Origin: Kribbella steppae
Lineage (GTDB): Bacteria > Actinomycetota > Actinomycetes > Propionibacteriales > Kribbellaceae
DNA length: 64,000 bases
Direction of reading: 5' to 3'
Assembly: GCF_004342025.1 (NCBI RefSeq)
Contig: NZ_SLWN01000002.1
Location: 620,001 to 684,000, forward strand
Shown: positions 52,691-62,188 of the stretch, piece after piece
Layout: each line of letters begins with the position of its first letter
How positions within the stretch are numbered: position 1 is the stretch's first letter
Notes under the pieces: model-generated
What the model was told of the DNA's origin: nothing
The model's input: the letters and a program-made list of their open reading frames with translations, nothing else
The model's database searches: none
Made by a program: the position numbers and the translations under genes

Positions 52691-52745
52691 CACACGTTTT
52701 CCACAGGCACCGACATCGTGCGGCTGTTCACAACCTGGGGATTAA
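52686..52745. other. Cluster of degenerate DnaA-box-like sequences
   Basis: GTTTCCACA (52686-52694), TTTTCCACA (52697-52705), TGTTCACAA (52725-52733) and, reversed, TTAATCCCC (52736-52743 region) resemble the DnaA box TTGTCCACA or its complement. They occur within 60 bp next to the hairpin. None is a perfect box, so a replication role is doubtful. Confidence 0.3.
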
Positions 52746-52773
52746 CTCAGCGCGCGATTTCCACCGCTGACGA

Positions 52774-54585
52774 TCATTCGGCGCGTTCGGCCGCGTCGAA
52801 CCAGGCGGTTTCCAGTTCGGACCGTTCCTCGGCCAGCTTGCGCAGCTCGGTGTCGAGTTCGGCCAGCCGTTCGTAGTTGCTCGCGTTGGTGGCCAACTGG
52901 TCGTGCAACCTGGCCTCGGTCTCGGTGAGCTTGGCGAGCTGGCGTTCGATCCGGTTCAGTTCCTTCTTCGCCGCCCGGGCCGCTGCCGCATCAACCACCG
53001 GCTCGTCGGGCTCTTCCGTCGTACTGACGGCCGGACTGCTGACGGCCGGACTGCTGACCGTCGGACGGCGCGGAGCCTCGCCACTGAGCTCGTCGATGTA
53101 CTGGTCGACGCCGCGCGGCAGGTGGCGGACCTGGCCGTCACCCCTGATCGCGTAGACCATGTCGCTGACACGCTCGAGGAAGTACCGGTCGTGGGTGACG
53201 GTGACGACGACACCCGGCCAGCTGTCGAGGAAGTCCTCGAGCACGGTGAGCGTCTCGACGTCGAGGTCGTTGGTCGGCTCGTCGAGGATCAGCACGTTCG
53301 GCTCGTCAAGCAGGATGCGCAGCAGTTGCAGCCGCCGGCGCTCACCACCGGACAGGTCGGAGATCCGCGTCGTCAGCTTGTCGCCGGTGAACCCGAACCG
53401 CTCCAGCAGCTGCGACGACGTCAGCTCGCCACCGCGGCCGGCGAGTGCCGCCGTACGACGGATGTCGGTGATGTGCTGCAGCACTGTCGCCGTACCGTCG
53501 ATCTCCTCGAGGGTCTGCGACAGGTTGGCGACGCGGACGGTCTTGCCCTGCTTGACGATGCCGCTGTCCGGCGGCAACTGGCCGGTGAGGACTCGGAGGA
53601 ACGTCGTCTTGCCGGCACCGTTCGGACCGAGCAGCCCGATCCGGTCGGCCGGGCCGAGGCGGAACGTGACGTGGTTGAGCATCACCCGGTCGCCGAAGCT
53701 CAGGCTCACGTCCTCGGCGTCGAACACGTCCTTGCCGAGCCGCGCGGTCGCCAGCTGCGACAGCGCGAGCTTGTCGCGGGGCGGCGGCTCGTTCTCGATC
53801 AGGGCGTTGGCGGCATCGATGCGGAACTTCGGCTTGCTGGTGCGGGCCGGTGCACCGCGGCGCAACCAGGCGAGCTCCTTCTTCAGCAGGTTCTGCCGCT
53901 TGGCCTCGGTGACCTGAGTTGTGCGGGCGCGTTCCGCCTTGGCCAGTACGTAGGCGGCGTACCCACCGTCGTACGACGCGACACTGCCGCTCTGCACCTC
54001 CCACGTGTCGGTACAGACCGCGTCGAGGAACCACCGGTCGTGGGTGACGACGAGGAGTGCGCTGGCCCGGTCGACCACATGGTCGGCCAGCCAGCTGACC
54101 GCCTCGATGTCGAGATGGTTCGTGGGCTCGTCGAGGATGAGCAGGTCCACCTCGGTGCACAGCAGCCTGGCGAGTGAGGCCCGGCGGCGTTCACCACCGC
54201 TCAGGGTGCCGACCAGCGCTTGGTGGTCGACTCCGCCGAGCAGATGCTCCATCACCGAACGCGCACGCGGATCGGCCGCCCAGGTGTAGGTCTCGACGTC
54301 GCCGAGCACCGCGTGCAGGACGGTTTGCTCGGGGTCGAGGTCGTCAGTCTGGCCCAGGTACCCGATCCGGACGTCGCGGTTGTGGGTGATCCGCCCGTTG
54401 TCCGGCTCCTCCCGGCGGGCGAGGAGTCGCAGCAGCGTCGACTTGCCGTCGCCGTTGCGCCCGACCACGCCGACGCGCTCGCCCCGGCCGATGCCGAGGC
54501 TCACGGAGTCGAGAAGTGTCCGAGTCCCGAAGCCTTTGGAAACGGCTTCCAGGTTGACCAGATTAGGTGCGGGAGAACCAGCCAT
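52774..54585 (-). CDS. ABC-F family ATPase (Uup-like)
   Basis: A 603-residue soluble protein with two ABC domains. The Walker A motifs are GRNGDGKSTL and GPNGAGKTTF, the signatures LSGGERRR occur twice, and the Walker B motifs are LLILDEPTNHLD and VLILDEPTNDLD. A C-terminal coiled coil of about 80 residues (RIERQLAKLTETEARLHDQL) follows a linker with the repeat VSSPA. This is the Uup-like branch of ABC-F translation factors, which act on ribosomes or DNA recombination. It is probably constitutively expressed as part of the core cluster next to ispE/glmU. Confidence 0.92.
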   Translation of the reverse strand: MAGSPAPNLVNLEAVSKGFGTRTLLDSVSLGIGRGERVGVVGRNGDGKSTLLRLLARREEPDNGRITHNRDVRIGYLGQTDDLDPEQTVLHAVLGDVETYTWAADPRARSVMEHLLGGVDHQALVGTLSGGERRRASLARLLCTEVDLLILDEPTNHLDIEAVSWLADHVVDRASALLVVTHDRWFLDAVCTDTWEVQSGSVASYDGGYAAYVLAKAERARTTQVTEAKRQNLLKKELAWLRRGAPARTSKPKFRIDAANALIENEPPPRDKLALSQLATARLGKDVFDAEDVSLSFGDRVMLNHVTFRLGPADRIGLLGPNGAGKTTFLRVLTGQLPPDSGIVKQGKTVRVANLSQTLEEIDGTATVLQHITDIRRTAALAGRGGELTSSQLLERFGFTGDKLTTRISDLSGGERRRLQLLRILLDEPNVLILDEPTNDLDVETLTVLEDFLDSWPGVVVTVTHDRYFLERVSDMVYAIRGDGQVRHLPRGVDQYIDELSGEAPRRPTVSSPAVSSPAVSTTEEPDEPVVDAAAARAAKKELNRIERQLAKLTETEARLHDQLATNASNYERLAELDTELRKLAEERSELETAWFDAAERAE

Positions 54586-54634
54586 ATCGCGGACCAGGGT
54601 ATCCGACGACTGACCGCATGCCAGGATCGTCCAT

Positions 54635-55477
54635 GTGCTGACTCCTTCCTGGCTCGACGGCCTCGCTCTGGGGGAACCCGTGTCCTGTGACGTGCTGGAA
54701 GGCGGTTATGCCAGCAAGACCTTCCGAGCGCGTACGTCGCTCGGCCGGTCGGTGATCGTGAAGACACACGACGATCCGCCGCCCGGGTTGTACACGTTGG
54801 AGGCGGACGGCCTGAACGCCCTCCGGGTACCCGGCGCGTTCGTCGTACCGGAAGTGCTCCGGGTGACGGAGCGCTTCTTGGTCCTCACCGACCTCGGCTC
54901 AAGCGTCCTGGCCGATCAAACCCCGGACTTCTGGCGTGATGCCGGTCACCGGCTCGCCATCCAGCACCAGCAGACCGCGGACAAGTTCGGCTACCACCAG
55001 GACAACTACCTCGGTGTACTCCCCCAGCGAAACCCCTGGACGGCGGACGGCCACGCCTTCTTCGCCGAACACCGCCTCCTCCGCTACCTCGAAGTCCCCA
55101 ACTGCGCCAACGCCCTCCCTGCCGAGGACCGCACCCGCCTGGAACGCCTCGCTGCCCGCCTCCGCGATCTGATCCCGGAGCAGCCCGCAGCCCTCCTCCA
55201 CGGCGACCTCTGGCACGGCAACCTCCTCCCGGCCCCGGCCCTGATCGACCCCGCCGTCTATTACGGCTGGCCCGAAGCCGAACTCTCCATGCTCGACGGC
55301 TGCGGCAACATCCCCGAAGACTTCTTCACCGCCTACGAGGAGGCACACCCCCTCACCCCCGGCTGGCAAGACCGCCTCCCCCTCCTCCACCTCCGAGAAC
55401 ACCTCTGCGTCCTAGCCCACTTCGGCCCCACCGAAAGCGCCCTCACCAAAATCCACGACACCCTCGCCCCGTACTAG
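54635..55477 (+). CDS. Fructosamine kinase family protein
   Basis: A 280-residue kinase-like protein. VIVKTHDDPP supplies the ATP-binding Lys, LLHGDLWHGNLL the catalytic HGDxxxxN, and LIDPAVYYGWPEAELSML the Mg-binding Asp. These motifs match the fructosamine-3-kinase family, which phosphorylates sugar adducts on amines to trigger deglycation. The start is GTG 54635. It is divergent from the ABC-F gene, and its TAG shares the CTAG with the stop of a small convergent gene. Confidence 0.88.
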   Translation: MLTPSWLDGLALGEPVSCDVLEGGYASKTFRARTSLGRSVIVKTHDDPPPGLYTLEADGLNALRVPGAFVVPEVLRVTERFLVLTDLGSSVLADQTPDFWRDAGHRLAIQHQQTADKFGYHQDNYLGVLPQRNPWTADGHAFFAEHRLLRYLEVPNCANALPAEDRTRLERLAARLRDLIPEQPAALLHGDLWHGNLLPAPALIDPAVYYGWPEAELSMLDGCGNIPEDFFTAYEEAHPLTPGWQDRLPLLHLREHLCVLAHFGPTESALTKIHDTLAPY

Positions 55478-55635
55478 CTCGCATCCGGCGAGGGCTCGCT
55501 CCCACGCCTTTTGGTGGCAGTGGCTCTGGTTGCCTTGGTCCGTCCGCGTTCGGCCAGCAGGTCCAGAACCGCTAGGTCTGTAGCCGCCTGAGCCACCCGC
55601 CGCTGCAACCAATCCGACCACTCGTCGAGATCCAC
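55474..55635 (-). CDS. Small hypothetical protein
   Basis: A 53-residue ORF starting at GTG 55635. It reads DLDEWSDWLQRRVAQAATDL then AVLDLLAERGRTKATRATAT, so it has an amphipathic helical first half and a basic tail. No family is recognised. Its stop overlaps the fructosamine-kinase stop, which argues that the end is real. It lies just downstream of the ribosome-protection GTPase gene on the same strand. Confidence 0.45.
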   Translation of the reverse strand: MDLDEWSDWLQRRVAQAATDLAVLDLLAERGRTKATRATATKRRGSEPSPDAS

Positions 55636-55654
55636 TGATCATCAATGGTCATCG

Positions 55655-57568
55655 TCACGCCTGGTTGAGGTGGAGGAGGTATTGCTTCTGGTTGAGGGGG
55701 TTGCCGTCGGTTCGGGGGCGGGTGGGGGTTGGTGCGGGGGCCGGGGTGTAGGTGGTGTCGGTGGTGGTGAGGATGCCTTCGCCGTGGGTTTGGCCGGGGA
55801 GGTGGGTTTCGAAGGGGTGGGTGGTGGCGGCCGGGATGGTGCCCTGCAGGGTCGCGATGTCGTCGTGGAGCGTGGTTTGTTCTACCAGGGCTCGGGATTC
55901 GGCCAGGAGGGACAGGACTTTCGACAACGAGTCGGGCGGGACGTCCAGGTCGAAGTGGTTGACGGGTTCGTGGACGGTGGTGCCTGCGTCGGCGATGGCC
56001 TGCATGAGGACCAAGGGCACGAGGCGGCGAAAGTCGGCGGCGACAGTGCCGGCTGAGTCGTAGCCGGTGTGGGTGACTGCTACCTCGATGTCTGGGATCT
56101 CCCAGCCGTAGAGTCCCTGCTGCAGGGTCAGCCCCACGGATTCCTCGATCGCGGTGTGGAAGGCTCGCGGGAGGGCTCCGAGCTCGGACTCGATGCGGTA
56201 GTCGACGCCGCCGTCACCGGGCGAAACGCGGAAGCCGACGGTTGCGGTCCAGAGGTTGTCGGGGGCACCCATCTCCCGGTACGCCGTACCGACGCCGTTC
56301 AACCGTTCGATGTGGATCGGCCTGGTCTCACTGAAGTCGACGTCGAGGCCGTACTCACTTTCCAGCAGTGATGCGATGACTTCTTTCTGCACCTCGCCGT
56401 ACAGATGAACCGTGATGTCGTCGGCCTTGCGGACGCGGATCAACGGGTCCTGCTCGGCGAGTTGTGTCAGCGCCTGGAAGAGCTTCACCCGGTCGCGCGC
56501 ACTGACGGCGGTCTCGAGTGTCGGCGGCGCGAACAACCGTCCGACGCCGCCGACGCGGACGCCGAGGTGGTCACCGATCCGGACATCCTTCAACCCCCGC
56601 AGCGCGACGATCTGGCCGGCTTCGGCCCGGTCGACGGTACGGCGGGATCCGCGCTCGAACAGCTCGACAGCACTCGGACGAGCCTGGTACGACGGACCTG
56701 CCGCCGGGTGCACGTCGACGTACGAACGCGGCGACAGCGAGCCGGAGAACACCCGCGCCGACGCGATCTTCTGACCGGCCGCTCCGCGCTCGACCTTGAA
56801 AACCCTTGCCTGCAAGGACTCCGCAGCCGATCCCGTTGCGCGCGGCAACCAGGACTGGATGCCGGCAATCACCTCCGACACTCCGTCACCGGTCATCGCG
56901 GACCCGAAGTAGACCGGGTGCACCTGCGCCGCGCCGACCTGTCGCCGCAGCTCGGTCTCGATGTCATCCACCGTGAGCGACTCCTCCAGGTAGCGGGCCA
57001 GGAAGTCGTCGTTGCGCTCGGCAAGCAGTTCGCACAGCGCCTTGTTCTGCAGGTCGAACGGCTCGAAGCGTGCCGCCCGGATACCGAGATCCAGCACCGA
57101 CCCCATCGGCACGCAGGCCGGGGTCAGCAACCGTCCGACGTCGGCCAGCAGGTCGTCGTACCGGGCGCCGAGGCGGTCGATCTTGTTCACGAACAGCAAC
57201 GTCGGGATGCGCAGACGCTGGAGGGTGCGCATCAGCAGGCGGGTCTGGACCTGGACGCCCTCCACCGCGGAGATCACCAGCACCGCGCCGTCCAGCACGG
57301 ACAGCGCGCGTTCGACTTCGGCGATGAAGTCCGAGTGCCCGGGGGTGTCGATCAGGTTGACGGTCAGGTCGTCCAGCTCGAACGACACCACCGCCGAACG
57401 GATGGTGATCCCACGTCGCCGCTCGAGGTCCATCGAGTCGGTCTGGGTGTTCCCGTCGTCGACCCGGCCGATCCGGTCGATCACACCGGCGGCGTGCAGC
57501 AGCCGCTCGGTCAGGCTGGTCTTACCGGCGTCGACATGCGCCACAATGCCCATCGTCAGAGAGTTCAA
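55655..57568 (-). CDS. TetM/OtrA-type ribosomal protection GTPase
   Basis: A 637-residue EF-G-like GTPase. G1 is AHVDAGKTSLTERLL, G2 ERRRGITIRSA, G3 DTPGHSDF and G4 NKIDR. Domain IV and the C-terminal tail end in DGNPLNQKQYLLHLNQA, which resembles the tail of the Tet ribosomal protection proteins that dislodge tetracycline. A TTG at 57568 is the start, with GAGGACCC upstream. An overlapping leader ORF precedes it, so translation may be regulated. It may protect against self-made or environmental tetracyclines. Confidence 0.88.
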   Translation of the reverse strand: MNSLTMGIVAHVDAGKTSLTERLLHAAGVIDRIGRVDDGNTQTDSMDLERRRGITIRSAVVSFELDDLTVNLIDTPGHSDFIAEVERALSVLDGAVLVISAVEGVQVQTRLLMRTLQRLRIPTLLFVNKIDRLGARYDDLLADVGRLLTPACVPMGSVLDLGIRAARFEPFDLQNKALCELLAERNDDFLARYLEESLTVDDIETELRRQVGAAQVHPVYFGSAMTGDGVSEVIAGIQSWLPRATGSAAESLQARVFKVERGAAGQKIASARVFSGSLSPRSYVDVHPAAGPSYQARPSAVELFERGSRRTVDRAEAGQIVALRGLKDVRIGDHLGVRVGGVGRLFAPPTLETAVSARDRVKLFQALTQLAEQDPLIRVRKADDITVHLYGEVQKEVIASLLESEYGLDVDFSETRPIHIERLNGVGTAYREMGAPDNLWTATVGFRVSPGDGGVDYRIESELGALPRAFHTAIEESVGLTLQQGLYGWEIPDIEVAVTHTGYDSAGTVAADFRRLVPLVLMQAIADAGTTVHEPVNHFDLDVPPDSLSKVLSLLAESRALVEQTTLHDDIATLQGTIPAATTHPFETHLPGQTHGEGILTTTDTTYTPAPAPTPTRPRTDGNPLNQKQYLLHLNQA

Positions 57569-57629
57569 GGGTCCTCGCGAATGCGTCGAAGTGATCAGTC
57601 CTGTTGAGGTCGATCACTACGCAGCGCAT
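57522..57629 (-). CDS. Leader ORF overlapping the ribosome-protection gene
   Basis: A 35-codon ORF from ATG 57629 with GGGAG six bases upstream. It begins RCVVIDLNRTDHFDAF and ends in RRR. It runs 47 bases into the GTPase gene in another frame, so ribosomes finishing it would pass the TTG start. It could regulate translation of the GTPase, as leader peptides do in tetM. A chance ORF is possible. Confidence 0.45.
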   Translation of the reverse strand: MRCVVIDLNRTDHFDAFARTLELSDDGHCGACRRR

Positions 57630-57823
57630 CCCGTTCTCCCTTTCATCACCTAGTCCGAGGGCAAGCGCTTGGAGGGTAGCGCGGCCGCGCATTGAGCCGC
57701 GACTGATTTTCCGTGTGCCCTTTCAGCGCGCCCCGGCCTAGTCAAACGCTCGCTTGGCCCACCGACCCGAAAGCCCTTTGTTTTCAGGGGTTTTGGGCTG
57801 GTTGGCGAGCCACGAAAGGAGTA

Positions 57824-57892
57824 ATGTCGCCGTCTGTGATCGACTCGGTGACGAGAGTGACCGAGTCGACTCCGTGCCGCCGCCCACGGTAG
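57824..57892 (+). CDS. Possible 22-residue leader peptide
   Basis: ATG 57824 follows AAAGGAG closely and runs 22 codons (SPSVIDSVTRVTES, ending CRRPR) to a TAG whose bases overlap the AGGAG of the next ORF. A 10-bp inverted repeat lies inside it. Translation of this peptide could control access to the downstream start. The rest of the 270-bp gap 57630-57900 has only weak hairpins near 57770-57810. Confidence 0.35.
   Translation: MSPSVIDSVTRVTESTPCRRPR
57840..57869. promoter_or_regulatory. 10-bp palindrome in leader of a small gene
   Basis: TCGACTCGGT (57840-57849) and ACCGAGTCGA (57860-57869) are perfect inverted copies with a 10-base loop. It lies about 30 bases before the start of the 89-residue ORF, within the short leader ORF. 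Confidence 0.5.
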
Positions 57893-57900
57893 GAGTACCC

Positions 57901-58170
57901 ATGCCCACTGGTGTGACCGCTGTGATCGTTCCGCCTGCCACGGTCAACGGACCGGTCCCTGCCACCCTCTCCGAGGCCGACCTGAGACGAGCCGCGGCAG
58001 CACTCCACCCGCACGACTTCGACCCGCCCCTCGCCGTCCGCTCGCTCCTCACCGGCCTCGCAGCCAACACCCCCGGCGCCGAATCCCTCCTATCCATCCT
58101 GACGGGCCGCGCCGGTCCCTCGCGCCATCGAACCCAGAATCCCTTCCAGGCTGAGGCTTTCAGGCCTTGA
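57901..58170 (+). CDS. Small hypothetical protein
   Basis: An 89-residue ORF starting at ATG 57901 with AGGAG five bases upstream. It reads PTGVTAVIVPPATVNGPVPA then LSEADLRRAAAALHPHDFDP, and then LAVRSLLTGLAANTPGAESLLS. No family is recognised and no signal peptide is present. The strong ribosome-binding site supports a real gene. Its last 11 bases overlap the end of the VapC-like gene on the other strand. An open frame extends upstream to 57754 without a good start. Confidence 0.5.
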   Translation: MPTGVTAVIVPPATVNGPVPATLSEADLRRAAAALHPHDFDPPLAVRSLLTGLAANTPGAESLLSILTGRAGPSRHRTQNPFQAEAFRP

Positions 58171-58549
58171 GGATCGGCACGTCGTACTTGTGGATGAGCT
58201 CGTCCCGGGTGACCAGCGTGAGTCGCTCGGTGAGCGCCTGGGCGATCAGCATGCGATCGAACGGATCCCGATGCACGGGCGGCAAGCGGCCCGCACGCTC
58301 GGCGTGCTGGAAACGGATCGGCAGCTCGCTCAGTCCGCTCTGCTCGAGCAGCTCGGTCAGATCATCGGGGATCTCGAGTTTCCCCAACGCGGTCTTGATC
58401 GAGAGCTCCCAGACGGTGGCCGCGCTGACATGAACCTCGAGCTCGGAGTCGATCCGGTCCTTGAGGTTTTCGGAGAGCTCCGGGCTGTCTTCGAGCCACC
58501 ACAACAACACCTGCGTGTCCAGCAGAAGTCTGGCCGAGGCAACCGTCAC
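58160..58549 (-). CDS. VapC-type PIN-domain toxin
   Basis: A 129-residue PIN-domain ribonuclease toxin. The acidic active-site residues are D11 (LLLDTQVLLWWLED), E48 (ATVWELSIK), D95/D98 (HRDPFDRMLIAQA) and D116 (TRDELI). Such toxins cleave tRNA or rRNA. The GTG start overlaps the antitoxin stop by four bases, the classic antitoxin-first operon layout. The LWWLE opening fits the PIN proteins that pair with Phd-type antitoxins. Confidence 0.9.
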   Translation of the reverse strand: MTVASARLLLDTQVLLWWLEDSPELSENLKDRIDSELEVHVSAATVWELSIKTALGKLEIPDDLTELLEQSGLSELPIRFQHAERAGRLPPVHRDPFDRMLIAQALTERLTLVTRDELIHKYDVPILKA

Positions 58550-58803
58550 GAGGGCAGACCGAAGTCGCGGGCGATGTCTTCGTTCGTCTCAGCAGAATCC
58601 CAGTCGTCGGCCCGGTGGATCCGGCCGGCGAGCGAACCCCGGCCGGCCCGCCGTACGGAGGTCGGCAGAGGCACGACCTTGGCCACCGGCCGGCCCGCAC
58701 GGCTGATGATGACCTCTTCGCCGTGCTCGACGCGATCGATGATCCGCGAGAGTTGGGTCTTCGCCTCGTGAATGTTGAACTGTGCCGCAGCCGGCTCGCC
58801 CAT
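58546..58803 (-). CDS. Phd/YefM-type antitoxin
   Basis: An 85-residue antitoxin. QFNIHEAKTQLSRIIDRVEH, then EEVIISRAGRPVAKVVPL, matches the N-terminal DNA-binding Phd/YefM fold. The C-terminal tail (DWDSAETNEDIARDFGL) is the likely toxin-binding part. It normally represses its own operon. The 45 bp between this start and the ispE stop contains an AT-richer patch (TTAGTCCGCTTAGCTAAGCG), whose TTAGCTAA core is palindromic and may include the operator. Confidence 0.88.
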   Translation of the reverse strand: MGEPAAAQFNIHEAKTQLSRIIDRVEHGEEVIISRAGRPVAKVVPLPTSVRRAGRGSLAGRIHRADDWDSAETNEDIARDFGLPS

Positions 58804-58848
58804 CGGCCCTCCTTAGTCCGCTTAGCTAAGCGTACCTCGGTTCGCGCC

Positions 58849-59787
58849 CTAGCGGTTGACGGTGGCGGGGAGGATTCGGGCGCCGGGGACTGGGCCTTCG
58901 GCTTGGCGGACCATGCGGCAGAGGCCGGATTCGGCGAGTTCCACCGCCAGGTCGACGGCGCTGCGGCTGTCGGCGGCCAGGAAGACACAGGTGGGGCCGG
59001 AGCCGGAGACCTGGCCGGCCAGGGCGCCTTGGTCGAGGCCGAACTGGAGGGTGTCGCCGAGTTCGGGCCGCAGCGACAGCGCGGCAGCCTGGAGATCGTT
59101 GCTGAGAGCAACCGCGAGGGCGCCTGGCTGGCCGGAGAGCAGGGCCGAGAGGAGCTCGGGGCGGACTTGCGGAGGCTCGACGCGGCGCAGCGGACGCAGC
59201 CGGTCGAGCTCGCCGTAGACAGCAGGTGTGGACAGACCGCCGTCGGCGATCGCGAATACCCAGTGGAAGGTCCCGCGCGACATCACCTCGGTGACCTGCT
59301 CACCACGCCCCCGGCCGAGCGCCGTGTGCCCGACCAGGCAGAACGGTACGTCGCTGCCCAACTCGCCCGCGAGATGCTGCAACTCGGTCTGCGACAACTG
59401 CAGACCCCACAGCCGATTGCACGCCACCAGAGTCGCTGCCGCGTCAGTCGAACCACCCGCCATCCCACCCGCGACCGGGATGGTCTTCCGGACGGTCAGC
59501 TCGACGCCCTCCTCGACGTCGTACTCGGCCTGCAGCAGCCGCGCCGCCCGCACCGCGAGGTTGGTCTCGTCCGTGGGTACGTCGGCCGCGAAGTCGCCGA
59601 CCACCTCGACCGAGATCGACGCGTCGTCGTCCCGGACCACCGCGGTGACATCGTCGTACAGGGCAACGGCCTGGTAGACCGTGGCGACGGGGTGGAACCC
59701 GTCCGGGCGCGGCGGACCGACGGACAGACCGAGATTGATCTTGGCCGGGGACCGCACCGTGACCTCAGCAGAAGGTGGCACTCGCAC
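58849..59787 (-). CDS. ispE: 4-diphosphocytidyl-2-C-methyl-D-erythritol kinase
   Basis: A 312-residue GHMP kinase of the MEP isoprenoid pathway. SPAKINLGLSVGPPRPDGFH is the N-terminal substrate loop, IPVAGGMAGGSTDAAATL the ATP-binding GHMP motif, and GSGPTCVFLA the C-terminal motif. The GTG at 59787 lies only four bases from a palindromic element, so its ribosome-binding site is poor. A GTG at 59757 has GAGG at good spacing and may be the real start. rsmA - ispE is a conserved pair. Confidence 0.92.
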   Translation of the reverse strand: MRVPPSAEVTVRSPAKINLGLSVGPPRPDGFHPVATVYQAVALYDDVTAVVRDDDASISVEVVGDFAADVPTDETNLAVRAARLLQAEYDVEEGVELTVRKTIPVAGGMAGGSTDAAATLVACNRLWGLQLSQTELQHLAGELGSDVPFCLVGHTALGRGRGEQVTEVMSRGTFHWVFAIADGGLSTPAVYGELDRLRPLRRVEPPQVRPELLSALLSGQPGALAVALSNDLQAAALSLRPELGDTLQFGLDQGALAGQVSGSGPTCVFLAADSRSAVDLAVELAESGLCRMVRQAEGPVPGARILPATVNR

Positions 59788-59790
59788 AGG

Positions 59791-59959
59791 CTAGGGCATG
59801 TCCGTCTCTTCCATGCAGTCTCGAGCAGGTGCTCGGCGGAGTGCCTCGGGGTGCTGGGGCGAAGGTTGCGATGCCCCAGCATCGTGACCTTTGCCCCAGT
59901 GCCGCGAGGTGCCCGCCGAGTGCCGCGCAGCACGCATGGAGGAGGCGGACATGCCCTAG
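59791..59959. mobile_element. 169-bp palindromic MITE-like element
   Basis: The termini CTAGGGCATGTCCG (59791-59804) and CGGACATGCCCTAG (59946-59959) are perfect inverted copies. The arms, about 82 bp each, are largely complementary to the centre near 59875 (AAGGT..CGATGC with a CCCA loop). TA occurs inside the CTAG at both ends, as a TA target duplication would give. It has no coding capacity. It fills the whole rsmA-ispE gap. It probably derives from an IS630/Tc1-type element, but it could be a structured RNA. Confidence 0.75.
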
Positions 59960-59964
59960 GTGCC

Positions 59965-60846
59965 TTATACAGGCCGAGCCGCACCGGCGATCGCCGCGAA
60001 CTCGGTGATCCCGAGCATCTCGCCACGCAGCTGAGCGTCGATCCCGGTACGGCGGAACACCTCGTCCAGGCGGTCGCGGTCCGGCATCCAGCGGGCCAGC
60101 GCGGACCGGACGGTCTTGCGCCGCTGCGAGAAGGCCGCCTCGATCACCGCGAACACCTCCTCGCGCGTCGCCGAGGTGGCCGGTGGCTCCCGCCGTTCGA
60201 AGGCGACCAGTCCCGAGTCGACGTTCGGAGCGGGCCAGAACACGTTCCGCCCGATCGGGCCGGCCCGGCGGACCTCGGCGTACCAGGCCGCCTTCGCCGA
60301 CGGTATGCCGTACGTGCGTGAACCCGGCCCGGCCGCGAGCCGGTCGGCGACCTCGGACTGCACCATCACGAGCCCGTGCCGCAGCGAGTCGGACACCTCG
60401 AGCAGATGCAGCAGCACCGGTACGGCGACGTTGTACGGCAGGTTGGCCACACACGCGGACGGCGTACCGATCTCGGCCGGCCCGACGGTCATCGCGTCCG
60501 CCTCGATCACCGTCAGCCGATCGGCCTGATCCGGCGCGTACGACGCGATCGTCGACGGCAGCGCCGAGGCCAGCAACGGGTCGATCTCGACCGCGGCGAC
60601 CCGATGCCCCGCGGCCAGCAACGCGAGTGTCAGCGAACCCAGTCCGGGGCCGACCTCGAGCACCGTCTCTCCGGCGTCGGCGAGCGACGCGGCCCGGACG
60701 ATGCGGCGGACGGTGTTCGGGTCGATGACGAAGTTCTGGCCGCGCTGCTTGGTCGGGCGGACGCCCAGCGAAGCGGCCAGTGAACGCACATCCGCCGGAC
60801 CGAGAAGTCTCGGTCCGGCGGAGGTGGATGAATCAGACGAGGTCAC
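59965..60846 (-). CDS. rsmA: 16S rRNA dimethyladenosine methyltransferase (KsgA)
   Basis: A 293-residue enzyme that dimethylates two adjacent adenosines near the 3' end of 16S r[22 protein letters not shown] is the N-terminal signature, [16 protein letters not shown] the SAM motif I, and [17 protein letters not shown] the catalytic motif IV (NLPY). GTG 60846 follows a short gap after the Rpf gene. Upstream codons in frame belong to the antisense of rpf. It lies between rpfB-like and ispE, as in most actinobacteria. Confidence 0.94.
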   Translation of the reverse strand: MTSSDSSTSAGPRLLGPADVRSLAASLGVRPTKQRGQNFVIDPNTVRRIVRAASLADAGETVLEVGPGLGSLTLALLAAGHRVAAVEIDPLLASALPSTIASYAPDQADRLTVIEADAMTVGPAEIGTPSACVANLPYNVAVPVLLHLLEVSDSLRHGLVMVQSEVADRLAAGPGSRTYGIPSAKAAWYAEVRRAGPIGRNVFWPAPNVDSGLVAFERREPPATSATREEVFAVIEAAFSQRRKTVRSALARWMPDRDRLDEVFRRTGIDAQLRGEMLGITEFAAIAGAARPV

Positions 60847-60868
60847 CCCGTCAGTGTGGCAGCACCGG

Positions 60869-62138
<1,270 letters not shown>

Positions 62139-62168
62139 ACAGTAACGAAGAAGTCCCGGAAGTGCCAA
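62139..62168 (-). promoter_or_regulatory. Predicted rpf promoter
   Basis: On the minus strand, TTGGCA (62168-62163) and TACTGT (62144-62139) form a -35/-10 pair with an 18-bp spacer. Each has at least four matches to TTGACA/TATAAT. It is about 150 bases upstream of the rpf start. Confidence 0.55.
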
Positions 62169-62188
62169 TCCTCTCGTCGGCGAGTCGC

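Noticed and set aside
52524..52745. A 73-codon plus-strand ORF starting at ATG 52524
   Set aside because: It runs through the 20-bp hairpin and the DnaA-box-like cluster, has low-complexity Pro/Ala/Arg composition and no ribosome-binding site.
52686..52745. A chromosomal replication origin
   Set aside because: The DnaA-box-like sequences are few and imperfect, and no dnaA, dnaN, gyrB or rpmH gene is nearby.
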